In this document: piece by piece, positions 12,305-23,962 of the stretch
How the letters are laid out: each line of letters opens with the position of its first letter
Numbering within the stretch: the first letter of the stretch is position 1
NCBI GenBank assembly: GCA_964017185.1
Contig: OZ024880.1
Coordinates: forward strand, 45,769,071-45,833,070
Reading direction: 5' to 3'
DNA length: 64,000 nucleotides
Source: Rugalucina vietnamica
Lineage: Eukaryota; Mollusca; Bivalvia; Lucinida; Lucinidae
Position numbers and translations under genes: made by a program
The notes under the pieces: model-generated
Told to the model about the DNA's origin: nothing
Database searches by the model: none
The model's input: the letters and a program-made list of their open reading frames with translations, nothing else

Positions 12305-12639
12305 AATTTTGATCATTCAGCTGCTCAAATTCTGGTCCTTTCTTTTGCAGTAAAACAGGTCTTCTTGATGATGGCTCATATGTATACATAGACTGAAAGC
12401 TCCATAAGTAGCAGTGGCTGTAGCAGTACTTGAAAGCATTCATCTCATGTTTTGCTATTATTTTGTCTGATTAGATGATCAGCTGTCTAATCTAATCTCG
12501 GTATCTAAGTACTTTGGGATATAAGTATACTTCATTTGCTTCTTGTATCATGTAGATTCAGTTTAGTTGGCCTTTTGTTTGTTTTGTGGTTTAACATCCC
12601 AGTCAACAGTTTTTTGTCATCTGGAGATGGAGCCGTTGT

Positions 12640-13687
12640 CTCCAGGCCCCGAGGTTATAAAGCTGTTTTCATGCTGAACTCAGCTGAGCTTGAAATTTCA
12701 AATCCTCATAATTCCAACTTTACTAATTTCCTACATTCTGATTGGTTATTTGGAAGACTTTATACTTCGATAAAAGCAATGCGTAAGAATACTCAGTTTT
12801 TACCTTAAAAACGGCGCGACGTTACGTGATAACGTGACGTTTCTTTGAAGAAACGTTGACGTCATTAAAACTAAACGTCATAAAAACAATGGATGAACGC
12901 GTTTTGAAGGCGTCGAAATGAATATTTGGATTTTTTTTTATTAACATGGACGCTTTTTCTTTTAACAGAACACCGTACGGTAAGTGTTTTTATCTTCTTG
13001 TTGTGTGTTGAACTTTGACGTTTGAATTTCTAATGTTCCGAGCCCCAGTTCAAAAACGACATGTCTTTCTATCGGTCCAGACGGCGATAGTTTCTCCCAA
13101 AAGCACAAATTCGAATGAAGGGGAGATGTTTTAAAGCTCCCGCTTTGACAACCTGCCTAAAGCAAGCCAGATATAGCTTCTATTCATTGCGAGAAGTGAG
13201 TTTTATGCTTAGGAAATTTTCAAGATGGCTGCCTCTTGAAGATTCGTTTTGCTCTATTTTCCTTCCGCTGGCTATAAAAATTTAAATAAATATAGACAAA
13301 TGCAGTGTAATGAGACAAAGTTGGAATTATAAGGAATGAATTATTATTTTTGTTGATTTTATCGATGTGTAAACTCAGGCGAATCACTCACAAACTTTTT
13401 CATAAAGCCCTTCGGGCTTTATTTAGTTTGTGAGTGATTCGCCTGAGTTTACACATCGATAAAATCAACAAAAATAAAATTCATTCCTATAATAAATACC
13501 GAAATAGCCCAAATATATTGAAATTTAAGGTTTAGAACTCCACAGCCTGTAATTTATCCTGCTAATATATAAATAAATGTTAAAATGTCAACAATTGTTG
13601 GCATTTTAACATTTATGAGCAGGATAAATTTTAGTCTCAGCTGAGCTGAGCTTGAAAAAAAGTTTTATAACCTCGGGGCCAGGCTTC
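12640..13687. mobile_element. Composite TIR element (family C), long form
   Basis: Left end CCAGGCCCCGAGGTTATAAA and right end TTTATAACCTCGGGGCCAGG are inverted repeats continuing into CAGCTGAGCTTGAAA. The right 190 bp matches the whole of the short element at 41934-42199. The remaining 850 bp holds an ACGTCA-rich segment (12815-12900) and a long hairpin (13328-13494). No transposase frame is seen. Confidence 0.75.
13328..13494. repeat. Long perfect hairpin nested in family C
   Basis: Arms of about 75 bp (GGAATGAATTATTATTTTTG, continuing to ACTCACAAAC, and their complement) surround a small second stem, AAAGCCCTTCGGGCTTT. The near-perfect pairing suggests a recent foldback insertion. Confidence 0.85.
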
Positions 13688-13740
13688 TAGCTCAATAATA
13701 TATTATATTACCAGCAGAGTTCAAACTCCCCCAACCTATC

Positions 13741-13792
13741 TTCCCCTCCCCTCCCCCCCCCCCCCACCCCACCCCACCCCCTCCGACATCTT
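13741..13792. repeat. C-rich low-complexity tract
   Basis: Runs of C interrupted by T and A (CCCCTCCCC, CCCCACCCC) on a strand that is otherwise AT-rich. Confidence 0.85.
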
Positions 13793-14479
13793 GATCTGGA
13801 GGTCTTACAAAGAAAATTTATCGAATCTAGCAAGTGTTCCAAAAGAATGTGCATAAAATATGGTAAACTTCTCGGTCAGTGCAGTGTGGCAGTGTTTCTG
13901 TTTACTGTGTTAGAGGTAATGCATTTTGAGGTAATGCAATATCGAACAAACAGTCTGCTTTTGTCTTTGTAACTTTATTTTTTTCTCAAATATGACATGG
14001 TTCTGGTAGAGTAGGTTTTATGAGGGTTTGATTGATGTAAGGTAGTATAAACACTGACATTTATTGTGTTAGAGTTTTGACTGGGCTAACTTTGTCATAA
14101 TATTGGTATTGAGGACAGGTATGAATGTGGGGCTCAGAGTGGGGAATTTCTTATTGCAATGCCAGAATGCAAACTTTTAAAATGATACACATATAATTAA
14201 AAATAAACTTAATTATTGCCCCACACTTTAGCCCGAATATCCCCTGCCCGTCAGATACGAGGGGGGCACAGATAAAAATAACTTTACTTCTGTTGTCATC
14301 TAAGATAGAAATGTGTTATATTTAAAAAAAAAAAAAATGTATATTTGTATTCAAAGCATTGGATGCGACTTGCCAAAAATGAAGAGGTTCAAGCAAACTA
14401 CATTTCGAAACAAGTTAATCATCAAATTCACATTTTGCCTTATTGTACATGTAATGATAATTTATTCCTGTATTTCCAG

Positions 14480-14608
14480 ATCAAGCCAGTACCCCTGATC
14501 TGTCAGCGGGACAAGTCGTCATCATTGGTTGTGTGTGCGCGGCCATTCTCATAATTCTGCTCATCATACTGATCGTTGTGTTATGCAGGAGAAGGCAAAG
14601 AAACAAAA
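14480..14608 (+). CDS. Membrane protein exon: transmembrane segment
   Basis: The acceptor TTTCCAG precedes it and the donor is GTATGT. It enters in phase 1 (two bases complete the first codon) and leaves in phase 1. It encodes the juxtamembrane stretch, the membrane helix and the CRRRQRNK stop-transfer signal. Confidence 0.8.
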
Positions 14609-17600
14609 GTATGTGAGCCTTGACGCGAGAAAACCGGTCTTCGGGGTTTCCGACCAGGTCCGACACAAACCGGCCTGTACAAGCTCAGAAAAGAGCTAGA
14701 AGCTTGAAATTTCGGATTTAAGTAGAAGAGGAATTGTACTATCCGAGTAGCGAAAACAAAGGCGCTGATCAGCTTCGCGGTTACCGCGAAGCTGATCTGC
14801 GCCTTTGTTTTCGCATAGGCAAAAATCCGGTTTTCTCACGATGCGGCTCATGTGATCTCTTGAATATTATACATGTAATAATTTGAAGATGTACACAAAA
14901 AAATCATAGAAGCCTCCGCCTGGTAGTGGTAAATAAGCCATTAGCCTTGTAAAACGGGTTGTAGTTTCGATCCCAGGCTTCTCTAGTTCTTCGGATATGA
15001 AATTAAACTGAGGCCTCGTCTCCATATGACCTTGGCTGTTTAGTGGGACATAAAACACAAAATCCAAGTTATTAGATTTATTAAGATAGTTTGTACAGGA
15101 CACTGTATATCAAAACAACAAAAAAGGCTTCGAAATGATATTTATAGGTAATACTAAATCCAAGTGGTGCAAAAATGACTAAGAGTCGTCTGTAATCTCT
15201 ATAATCTTATACATGTTCATGTACATGTTTGTACATTCACAGTTCTTATGATGTTTGCTATTTCTATCTTTCAGATTATCAGCAACAACAGGACCCTCAT
15301 AGGTAAGACAGAAACACTATAAATCTCTTTGTACAAAAAAAAACAAACACTTAACAAACAAACAAACAAAAAAAAACAACAAAAACACACACACAAACTA
15401 TATGTAACAGTGATGATTCCACAGAATTCTACTAGCGTCCATGCGGTATTACAGTACAGAAAGCTGCTCAAGATTAAAAATGTTTGAACTAGGAACTTCT
15501 ATAAACACCCGTATCGTATGTCTTAAGAAATACACATAGTAGAATTTGATCAGAATGTTTAGTTTAGCTTGGTTGCTTGTGTGTCCAGTTTGTGTGAAAG
15601 CTGGCATATTCATATTCCTTTCATGAAGAATAGTCATGTTAAGTCCTCTTCCACTCTAGAAGAGCAAAATTAATAGCTTTTAATTTGGAAAGAAATGTGC
15701 ACTAAGTTCTGATAAACTGCCTGCAGGAGAACGGACTATCACAACATGGCCAGCTGTTTACTGTTGACGTAAAGCATAGACTCCAGTCTGTTATGGTGAC
15801 TTAATTATGTTGATATTTCAGCCCTAGAACAGTTCAACAAGGCAACGGAGTCATTCCTCAGAAACAACCACAACGACCATACGACAATTCTACAGGTATG
15901 GTACCCATAGCAACCATAGGTCAAGGTCATGGTAGCCATAGTAACCCAGGAACACTAACAAGAACTAACAATTACCACGGGTCTGACCCCCATCAGCTGC
16001 CGTCTCTGGCGCTCAGTAACTTGTCATGTGAGTATGACTAATACTAATACCCCTGAACCCGCTATACCTAGGGCACTGCTGATGTGACACCTCAGTAACC
16101 CCAACCCCCACACATCAGTACCACCAGTACCTACCACCAGTACCACAGGTCAAGCTTTACCAATAACAGACAACAAGGTAGTAAAACATTTGAGCCTGTG
16201 CATAAAAAAAAAAACAATTTGGGTTCCAACTAGGTCTGACTCAAACCGGCCTGTACAGTCACAGACGCAGGCTAGAAGCTTGAAGTAGTATTGTACTATC
16301 CATGCAGCGAAAAGAAAGTCGCTGATCAGCTGTGCAGTTACTGCACAGCTGATCTGCGGCTTTGTTTTTGCCTTTGCAAATTGTTGGTTCTCTCATGCTT
16401 TGGCTCATTTTTCATGCTCAACACAACTAAGCATGGAACTTAAACTGCTCATTAAAACGTTATATGGAAACTAATGTTTCATAGGAAATGTTCACTCAAA
16501 GTTTTCATGAGTCCGATAAATTTCATGCTCAGTAGAAATGTGCATGAATGCGTTTTACAAGTGGCCTGTTCAATGTAAACCCTCACCTTGCATGGTGGAA
16601 ATGTTTCCACCATGATCCAACAGGGCTTCAAATGTTGTCGGGTATTTTCATTCTCAGTAAAAACATGTAGACAGCATGCTTATGTAGAAAGGCAAACAGT
16701 CGTATCCCATGTTAACAGCATAAAAAACCCAGCCTACCTTGCTCTTATACCCTGCATTAACAATTTAGAAGCACCATCTACTTTATTCAGTTCTTTGCAC
16801 CTTTCAGTGAAGCAGCATTGTTGCATGACAGCGTTTCAGCAAGGAAAAAGTTACTTTGAATATTGACATTGCTTGTTTGCATGTGAGCTTTTCTATAACC
16901 TGCTTCTACCTTCTTGCATGTTCTTGTCACTCATTAGTCATCACAAATAATTATTCAGACACTTGCATTTAGTCTTTTCTATTGAAATGTGCAACATGTT
17001 AGGTGATACACACTCTGCCTAGATGCCAAAGTAAAGCAATTAATGCCAAGGAAATCAATTAACAGATGAATGCAGAAAATTGTATCTTGAGAATAAATCT
17101 TGGACTGAATTTGTTCTAGTAAACCTTTTAGTTTAATAATATTCATCAAATGTATTTATTGATTGTAATATTCAGCAAATATATTATCCAGCTTCAAGCT
17201 TTTCTGTAATAGCATGATGTTTAGCTTTGTTACCATGGCAACCAATGCATTGCTTTCATTTCCCTAGATTACAGTCAATCTAACCTGATCCTACTTGTCA
17301 TATTAATATTTCTGATTCCGTCTTACATTTATGAAAATAAAAAAAAAAAATGAAAATATTAATGTAAAAACCGTACTCACAGTTAATTATCTAATACATT
17401 TCATACATTAACTTTCACAAAGAAATTACACTTAACTTTTAAAGAGGCTGTTTAGAACATAATTAAATTTTATAGATATAATGAAGAACATTCATCAGTC
17501 TTATTTCTGAATTATAAATTGTTAAGTTAAAATAATTTTAAAACTTGTTTTTGGTTATTTATATAAAATGAGCACATTTTCACATCACAACATAATTCTG

Positions 17601-20407
17601 TCAGACAAAAAGTTGCTGAAGAAAATTTACAACAGAAAATTTGAGTGACCTCCCATTACGCTGCTGTTTTCAGATGGTCTTCAACTAGATAATAGAAACG
17701 GTTACCCTCCGTCCCAGTTTCATTTCAATGTAGATACATCTTACGATTCCCAGAACTATGACGCTCAATATGAGCTTGAAATGAATAGACGAAATGCAAG
17801 TAAGTCAAATCTTTCATCATCCATTATCTCCCTTTGAAAAAAATCAGTACAAACATGGTGTCAGAAGATTTCACATAGTGATTATCTCCCTTTGTAACTT
17901 TAACCCATATATGATGAATGGACCTGCACATCATTATCATTTGGATGAGCCCACTTTCATTTTTAGGGGCGTTAGGAGTGATTTTCAATTTTTATCTGAT
18001 TTTTTAATGAAATTCCTCTAAGCAAACAGAATAGCCCCGGATGGGACGCCGCAGAACGCGGCGTCACATCTGGGGCTATTCTGTTTGCCTATGTCCCATA
18101 AAAAGGACACCAGGATTATATGAGTTGATTGCCTAAATGAGTGATCTACATGTACAGGGGTGATTTTGCTTACTTCCACATTGAAACATAAGTTGCAGTG
18201 GGTACCAGTCAGAAAAGACTCGTATATGGAGGCACTTCAAATAAGTACTTTCAACTTGTGGTTCTGTGGAGAAATAAGCAAAATTTCCTTTTCACTGTGG
18301 CAAAATATTCATGTTTCGTTTTCATCTTTTCTCATCTCTTGGCCTTTGAGTGTGTGTGAAGTGTAGAGAAACTCTGCTAAACCTACTAACAGTCTTGATC
18401 TCAAGGGAAACAACTACTCCACCGGAACTGAGGGATACCTTCTACCAACTTATGATTTCTTTGTTCTTTCTGATAAATCTCTTTATATCTATTGCTTGAA
18501 TACAATATTTGTCTAGCACTTTTTTTCAGCCCATGAACAAATATCTTACAGTGAATTTTGTTATTTTTTGTATGTTCTACTTCCAGTACATGTATCTCTC
18601 TTTTTGGTGTTGATTGTCTCTGTGTGCCTATGTACATGTATGTGTTCAACATGTAATGTACCTCTGATCTTTCTATATAGTGTTTGACTGCGTGTAATGT
18701 GTATGTGTAAGTCTACTGTAGTGTACTGTGTGACCTTGTCTAACATTGATGTCTCTCTTGTCAACATATTGTCATCTCTAATGTAATTTAGTCATAAAAT
18801 GTATGTGCCTATAGCTCTTTTCTCTTGTATAATATGACGTTGTGTTCTGTCCTGTGCTGTCAAATATTAAAAATCTATATATGAGCCACCACATGGGAAA
18901 ACCAACAATCTGCATAGGCAAAAACAAAGGCGCAGATCAGCTTCGCAGTAACTGATACACAGATAGTACAATTCCTCTTCTACTGAAATCCGAAATTTCA
19001 AGCTTCTAGCTCTTTTCTGTGTTTGTACAGGTCGGTTTGTATCGGACCTGTCCGGAAACCACATTGCTGGTTTTCCCACGAGGAGGCTCAATTTTATGTG
19101 TCACATCTTGTGAAAACCTACTTTTTGTATTATACTGTATACATGTAGGAAAAACAGTGATGCAGATCTGGAGAGTGTGGGGGCCTGGTGGTAAGGTGTT
19201 GGATCGAGATTTGAGAGGTCCTTGTTTCAATCCCCAGTTAGTAAAGATACCATAATCATGTCCTTGAGCAAGACAATTTTTCAAGAGTACTGGTTAATAC
19301 ACATGAAACTGTGGCTCAGTCCCAACAATACTGAAAAAAATGTTGACTTGGATATAAATCTCTACAAAGGTGAAAAATTGTTGACTGGGACATAAACCTC
19401 AATAAAGGTGCAAATCTGCTTCCCTTCTTAACACAAACCATTGTTTGACGCAACATTTGCACGATTCTGATTGAAAGAATCCACAGTGGTGTTGCTCTTA
19501 CAAAATTGCAAACCTTACCATTTCTGAAGTTAGAAGCCTCTGTTGGCTTGCAGTTATGGTGTACTTGCTTAGTTAAGCACAAACACCATTGTTTACATTG
19601 TGAAGTTAGCCAAGATATTTCTGATAAATCTACATATGCTTTGTTGGGGCTGTTTTCAAATTTTTTGTTTCTTCTCTCTTCAGATCTCAGTGGCGACCCA
19701 TACTTTGAAAAACAAGGAGGTATGTAGTTATTCATCTTAATAGCATTATATTTTTTATTTGCATTTGAATTTCTCAGGTCCAGATTATATGAGCTCAGCT
19801 GTTTATGAGATGTAAAACCCTTATATGAGCCGCCCCATGGGAAAACCAACAATCTGCATATGCGAAAACAAAGGCGCAGATCAGCTTCGCAGTAAGCTTC
19901 CTTTGTTTTCGTTACACGGATAGGTCAATTCCTCTTCTTCTTAACTCCAAAATTTCAAGCTTCTAGCTCTTTTCTGTGCTTGTACAAGTCGGTTTGTGTC
20001 AGGCCTGTTAGGAAAACACATTGTTGGTTTTCCCACGAGACGGCTCAATTATAACACAAGAACATCAGCTTTGGCTGTAAAAATAAGCAAACGTAGTTTT
20101 CATCTGAACTTTTGTACCCTGCTTCATAGAATTATTACTTCAATCTTAGAGTAGTTGTTCTGGTTCAAAGGCCAAACCATTTCAAAGGCAGAACAAAATC
20201 ATAACATTTTCTGTTTTCTATATTTCAGATATGTCATTTAATGGTTCCCCTCGGACACCTGTGAAAGATCCACAACAGTTCATAAACTTACCCGAGGACA
20301 CTCATAAACGGGAGGGTGGGGGCAGTATGGGCAGTGGCAATGAGAGTGGATATTCAACGCCCGACCCCGCGAAACCCAAAAAGGTTATATATGAAGTTGT
20401 TGTATGA
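14480..20407 (+). CDS. Single-pass membrane protein, 3' part of gene
   Basis: Six exons join in one frame: 14480-14608, 15275-15302, 15822-16027, 17674-17799, 19684-19719 and 20229-20407. They give about 233 residues in this window. A short extracellular stretch (QASTPDLSAGQ) is followed by about 25 hydrophobic residues (VVIIGCVCAAILIILLIILI and more), then CRRRQRNK, a stop-transfer signal giving a cytoplasmic tail of about 190 residues. The tail is rich in Gln, Asn, Pro and Tyr (YDNST, SYDSQNYDAQYELEM, SGYSTPDP) and ends IYEVVV, a hydrophobic C-terminus of class II PDZ-ligand type. It looks like an adhesion receptor of the nephrin/Kirrel sort in layout, but no ectodomain is visible, so the family is not established. 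All junctions after the second are phase 1. The 5' exons should lie before 14480 or outside the window. A family A transposon sits six bases into the first intron. Confidence 0.75.
14614..14850 (-). mobile_element. Family A MITE touching a splice donor
   Basis: TGAGCCTTGACGCGAGAAAA to CACGATGCGGCTCA, with stem CTTCGCGGTTACCGCGAAG. Its first T is the sixth base of the intron, so the donor GTATGT is completed by the transposon end. Confidence 0.92.
14908..15070 (+). mobile_element. tRNA-like SINE
   Basis: CCTGGTAGTGGTAAATAAGC (box-A-like), TAGTTTCGATCCC (box-B-like) and CAGGCTTCTCTAG, with the SINE body CTCCATATGACCTTGGCTG and end GTGGGACATAAAACA. It lies in the first tail intron of the membrane-protein gene. 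Confidence 0.65.
15275..15302 (+). CDS. Membrane protein exon: 28-base mini-exon
   Basis: Flanked by TCTTTCAG and GTAAGAC. It encodes NYQQQQDPH. It enters in phase 1 and leaves in phase 2, joining the next exon in frame. Confidence 0.7.
15690..15776. mobile_element. SINE-like repeat (family K)
   Basis: AATGTGCACTAAGTTCTG, CTGCCTGCAGGAGAACGG and TTGACGTAAAGCAT match the family K copy at 10378. Confidence 0.5.
15822..16027 (+). CDS. Membrane protein exon with two donors
   Basis: The acceptor TATTTCAG opens the exon. It can end at 15895 (GTATGG donor) or 16027 (GTGAGTATG donor). Both leave phase 1 and both keep the frame open. The longer form adds 44 residues containing GSHSNPGT and the polar sequence around NNYHG. 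The second donor is the stronger match to consensus. Confidence 0.7.
16191..16407 (-). mobile_element. Family A MITE (TGTGC-stem variant)
   Basis: TGAGCCTGTGCAT to CATGCTTTGGCTCA, with stem CTGTGCAGTTACTGCACAG in place of the usual CTTCGC stem. Flanked by TT on both sides. Confidence 0.88.
16408..17673 (+). other. Intron, no further feature recognised
   Basis: AT-rich intron of the membrane-protein gene. It contains short local palindromes (for example TGGTGGAAATGTTTCCACCA near 16591) but no exon or repeat family used elsewhere. Confidence 0.45.
17674..17799 (+). CDS. Membrane protein exon: Tyr/Asn-rich tail
   Basis: Between GCTGTTTTCAG and GTAAGTC. It encodes GLQLDNRNGYPPSQFHFN and a Tyr-rich stretch (SYDSQNYDAQYELEM). 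Its tyrosines could be phosphorylated docking sites; that is inference. Confidence 0.75.
17900..18132 (+). mobile_element. TTAA-type MITE (family I), inverted copy
   Basis: TAACCCATATATG at the left and ATTATATGAGTTGA at the right. It has the same AATAGCCCCGGATGGGACGC / TCACATCTGGGGCTATT hairpin as the copy at 9979-10200, in opposite orientation. Confidence 0.65.
18882..19090 (+). mobile_element. Family A MITE, half stem deleted
   Basis: TGAGCCACCACATGGGAAAA to CACGAGGAGGCTCA. The stem stops after CTTCGCAGTAACTG and resumes at ATACACAGATAGTAC, so the second arm of the hairpin is missing. Confidence 0.88.
19170..19410 (+). mobile_element. tRNA-like SINE
   Basis: GGGGGCCTGGTGGTAAGGTG, GAGGTCCTTGTTTCAATCCC (box-B-like), CCTTGAGCAAGACA and ACTGAAAAAAATGTTGAC are shared with the SINEs at 21645 and 34492. 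Confidence 0.65.
19684..19719 (+). CDS. Membrane protein exon: 36-base mini-exon
   Basis: Between TTCTCTCTTCAG and GTATGTAG. It encodes LSGDPYFEKQG, phase 1 in and out, so it could be skipped without changing frame. Confidence 0.7.
19826..20047 (+). mobile_element. Family A MITE, stem partly deleted
   Basis: TGAGCCGCCCCATGGGAAAA to CACGAGACGGCTCA. The hairpin is reduced to CTTCGCAGTAAGCTTC. It lies 106 bases into the last intron of the membrane-protein gene. Confidence 0.88.
20229..20407 (+). CDS. Membrane protein terminal exon
   Basis: The acceptor TATATTTCAG opens it. It encodes a Gly/Ser/Pro-rich tail with SPRTPVKDP, a GGGSMGSGNESG linker and SGYSTPDPAKPKK, and ends IYEVVV at TGA 20405-20407. 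The last three residues fit a class II PDZ ligand. Confidence 0.78.
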
Positions 20408-21214
20408 TATCTGTGCAAAAACCAACCCATCCTGCCTTATTTCAACTTCTTTTCAAAAACAGTTCTTGCCTACAGTGTTGTGAGAAACTGTCGTCAATAT
20501 CGTGCTTCCATTCTCCGTGACCTTCATCATCATGTGACCTTGACCTAGTTTTATGACTTTGTGGGCGTGCATGATGCATGATGGGATATAGTTGTGTATT
20601 GTTACCATAGAAACTGTACTGTGCTACTTCTTTAAAGGCAGCTTTTCTGAGAGAAGGGAGAATAAGAAATGTAAACATGTATTATGTTATATAAATTTAT
20701 GTTACACACATTATACAAGTCTTCCGTGTGATATAAAATCCAGGAATCAAAATGGCGGGAATAAGGTGCAGGATAGTGACATAATTATGAAGTTGTGTTT
20801 TTCAAAAGGCTGATGTAAAACCTTGTCATAGATTTGGAATATTATAGAAGAAAGGAGGATATAAAATGCAATATTCTTGTATAGCTGGAAGTGTATACAA
20901 GTAATAGAAATTCATAATTGAGCGAGCAGTCATGCTCGTAGAACATGACTAGTTTGACTAGCTGAAATTATTCACTCGATCAATGCATAAAATACTATGG
21001 CAGTGAAGCTAGATGGATTATTTGTAAAAGTATGTGTGAATATTATGCTTACATGATGGTATGCCATTGAAAATGGACATGGAGATTTCGTTTGTGTCAA
21101 GTTTTTGAGACAAAACAAACTTATAGCTGCAAGCAGTTTTCAAAATTCAAATTTTACATGTAATCTTTGCACACAAACATTTACTATATTTGTAGATGTA
21201 TGAATAATGATATA
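20408..21214 (+). other. 3' flank of membrane-protein gene
   Basis: Probably the 3' UTR and spacer. There is no further exon, and no canonical AATAAA signal was located with confidence. Confidence 0.35.
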
Positions 21215-21450
21215 TGAGCTGCCTCGTGGGAAAACCAAGAATGTGGTTTCCGACCAGATCCGACACAAACCGGCCTGTACAGTCACTGATGCAGGTTAAA
21301 AGCTTGAAATTTTGGAGTTAAGTAGAGGAGGATCTGTACTATCCGAATAGCGAAAACAAAGGCGCTGATCAGCTTCGCGGTTACCGCGAAGCTGATCTGC
21401 GCCTTTGTTTTCGCATATGCAAATTGTTGGTTTTCCCATGAGGCGGCTCA
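21215..21450 (-). mobile_element. Family A MITE
   Basis: TGAGCTGCCTCGTGGGAAAA to CCATGAGGCGGCTCA. Perfect stem CTTCGCGGTTACCGCGAAG. TA on both sides. Confidence 0.92.
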
Positions 21451-21644
21451 TATCAAGTGGCCAAAACCAGTGGAGTTCTAAGGTTTCAGTTGTCAGATTT
21501 TGCATCGGTGCAAATTTTGCATATGTGAGTAAATGCTTTCTCATGGGATAATTTGCATGTATGCACATTTGGTATATTGGAGTAATGTGGTACTTGAAAA
21601 GGTGCTCTAAACTAGCCAAGTGCAAAAGCAATTTAGTGGAGTGC

Positions 21645-21835
21645 ATTGGCCTGGTGGTAGAGTGGCATACTTTATGAATCGAGAGGTCTGGGGGCGGGGG
21701 TAAGTTAAGAACCCAAGTTGTGCCAGATTGTGTTCTTGAGCAAAGCACAATAACTCCACAGTACTGGTAAATACCCAGGAAGTAATGGCTCACCCAACAT
21801 GACTGAAAATTTGTTAAACTAGGACAAACCACGAA
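21645..21835 (+). mobile_element. tRNA-like SINE
   Basis: CATTGGCCTGGTGGTAGAGT, GAATCGAGAGGTCTGG, TTCTTGAGCAAAGCACA and ACATGACTGAAAATTTG follow the same order as in the SINE at 34492. Confidence 0.65.
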
Positions 21836-23589
21836 CTATGATACAATCTGTATGACAGATGTAGCATAATATGATTCAAATAGATGTCAGGAAAATCCAG
21901 CAAATTTGGTGTAGCACCAAGAGAAGACGAACCGAGGCAAAGCATCTTGTCTTCACTTGGTGTAAAACCAAAATCTTCACTTGGTGTAAAACCAAAATCC
22001 TGTGTAAGTCACATATGACATAAGGTTCATCATTTAGCTCATTTGACATAAGGTACATCATTTCAGAAAAGGAAAGTACATGTAGTTAATAGTGGAGCAA
22101 ATATGGTTCAAAAAGTAGCTTAGAAATAGGAGTAGGTGGTCTACGGAGTACCACATTTGTTTCTATATACCAAAATGTTCGTCTTGGTCTGTAGTTTTGA
22201 AATCCAGCGTTTGCCACCTTGGCAAACCTTGCATAACTCCAGTATTCAAGATGGCGTCCAAGATGGCTGCCGTTTCTTAAAACCAACCCCTACTCCAAAA
22301 ATGCATCATGTTTTTCATGTGTTTGCATTGTAATGGTATTTTAATGCCCCATGTAAGAATGATATTTTTGTATATTTCAAGTAAAAAACCTGACAATTTG
22401 GGTAAAACAGTTGTAAAACATCATGTTTAAATTCACAAATGCACGTGCCCAAGGTTTTTAAGTAATAAAATGCTAAGATCAAGTTGTAAAACACTTAGAA
22501 CATTTTCTCAATGTTATCTTCATGTGTGTTTTTCCTTGTTAAAACAAAATCATTCAGACCCCATAACCTTTTTATAACACTATTGTTGGGGTTCAAACCA
22601 ATCTCTGTGTTAGATATATTCAATTTGTGTTATAACGAGAGTAAAGTATACAGACATATACCAAAGGTAGTATGAAATGACCATTTGGAGTCCAGCTATG
22701 ATCAGTGCTATATCCAAAACTATGTTTCTTGAAATGAGTTATAGGAAGGTTCAGATGTATTTATTCTAGAAATGAGTGGAATTTTCTTGCCCGGCAAGAA
22801 AAAGAACAAAAAAAAACAAAAAAAACTCATTTTCTTGTACATCATAAGCTCCGCAATCTTATTACGAATGTAATTCACAAATTCTGGTTCTGCAATTAAT
22901 ATAACTGGTGCAGTATTATATCTTACAATTAATACAACCTTGGTGCAGACATGGATGTACAATATGGCACTATATAAAACAAAATAATACCAAACCATGG
23001 TTTGTTTTGACACTATAATCATATGTAGGTTCTAATTCCTCATTTACTGATTATGCTTTGAGTATTTATGTACAAGGTTTATGCAAACTGTGGTGCCATA
23101 AGAACTGTAAATCCACATATCAAAGAATTCAAGCAAAAACAGTAGAGAGGTATAGTCAAACATAAGAAATGATTAGACTAACCCTAGAAGTACCATATCA
23201 TTTACAAAGTATTTTGATTGGAAGAATAATTGCTTATTTGTGGCGAGATTTGTGACCTGTTAGAAATGAAAGTAAAGTAAGTGGAAGCTGGTCGATGTTA
23301 GCATGCGCAATTGGTGAGTGTAACATTGATGTATTTATAAAAGTTGTTGAAGCAACAGGGAAAGGCAATGACTTCAAAGTGCTATACATATATGTACTAA
23401 TGGACCTTACAAATGGTGACTTAGTTGCTGCTGTAGCAATATATTGTGCTATAAAAAGAAATGGCACATTATATAACATTCAGCTATGACACTGAGCATG
23501 CTAAGGATAATTCTGTTTCATTTAGATATGCAGATACAGGTTCAAAGCTAAAAGCTGAGTATGAAAGTTCAATAATGAACGAAAATCAA

Positions 23590-23962
23590 GTTGTAGAGTT
23601 ATCCAATTAATAGACAAATTTAAACACCTGGAGTTAGAAAGCTGGGTTATATAACATAGAATGTTATAAAGACAATCCATATAAAGAGCCTTTTTACTTA
23701 ATTATGGTCAGAATTATCATTTACGTAGTTATCCACTTAATAGACAAATTTAAATACCTGGAGATGGAAAGCTGGTTTATATGACATAGAATGTTATAAA
23801 ACAAACAATATAGAGAATGCACAAGTAGGCAATGGTCAGGAAAATGTGCAATCAGAAAAAAAAATTCCACTCCGAAAGCCGAGGTGGGAAAAACTAAATT
23901 GACAATTAGGTACTTATAAAAAGAGCCTTTTTATTTAGTTATGGTCCAAATTATCATTTACG
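23590..23962. repeat. Direct tandem duplication inside long-TIR element
   Basis: GTTATCCAATTAATAGACAA with the following CCTGGAG body and TAGAATGTTATAAA recurs at about 23730. AAAGAGCCTTTTTA and ATTATCATTTACGTA recur at about 23925, giving two diverged units. Confidence 0.7.

Noticed and set aside
12947-12986. ATG-to-donor stretch as first exon of the membrane-protein gene
   Set aside because: It lies inside a transposable element, encodes only about 13 residues without a signal peptide, and no following ectodomain exon was found.
19316-19852. 178-codon minus-strand frame
   Set aside because: Built from a SINE, intron and the start of a family A element, antisense to a supported exon.
21296-21832. 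178-codon minus-strand frame
   Set aside because: Covers a family A copy and a SINE. There is no domain and no splice logic.
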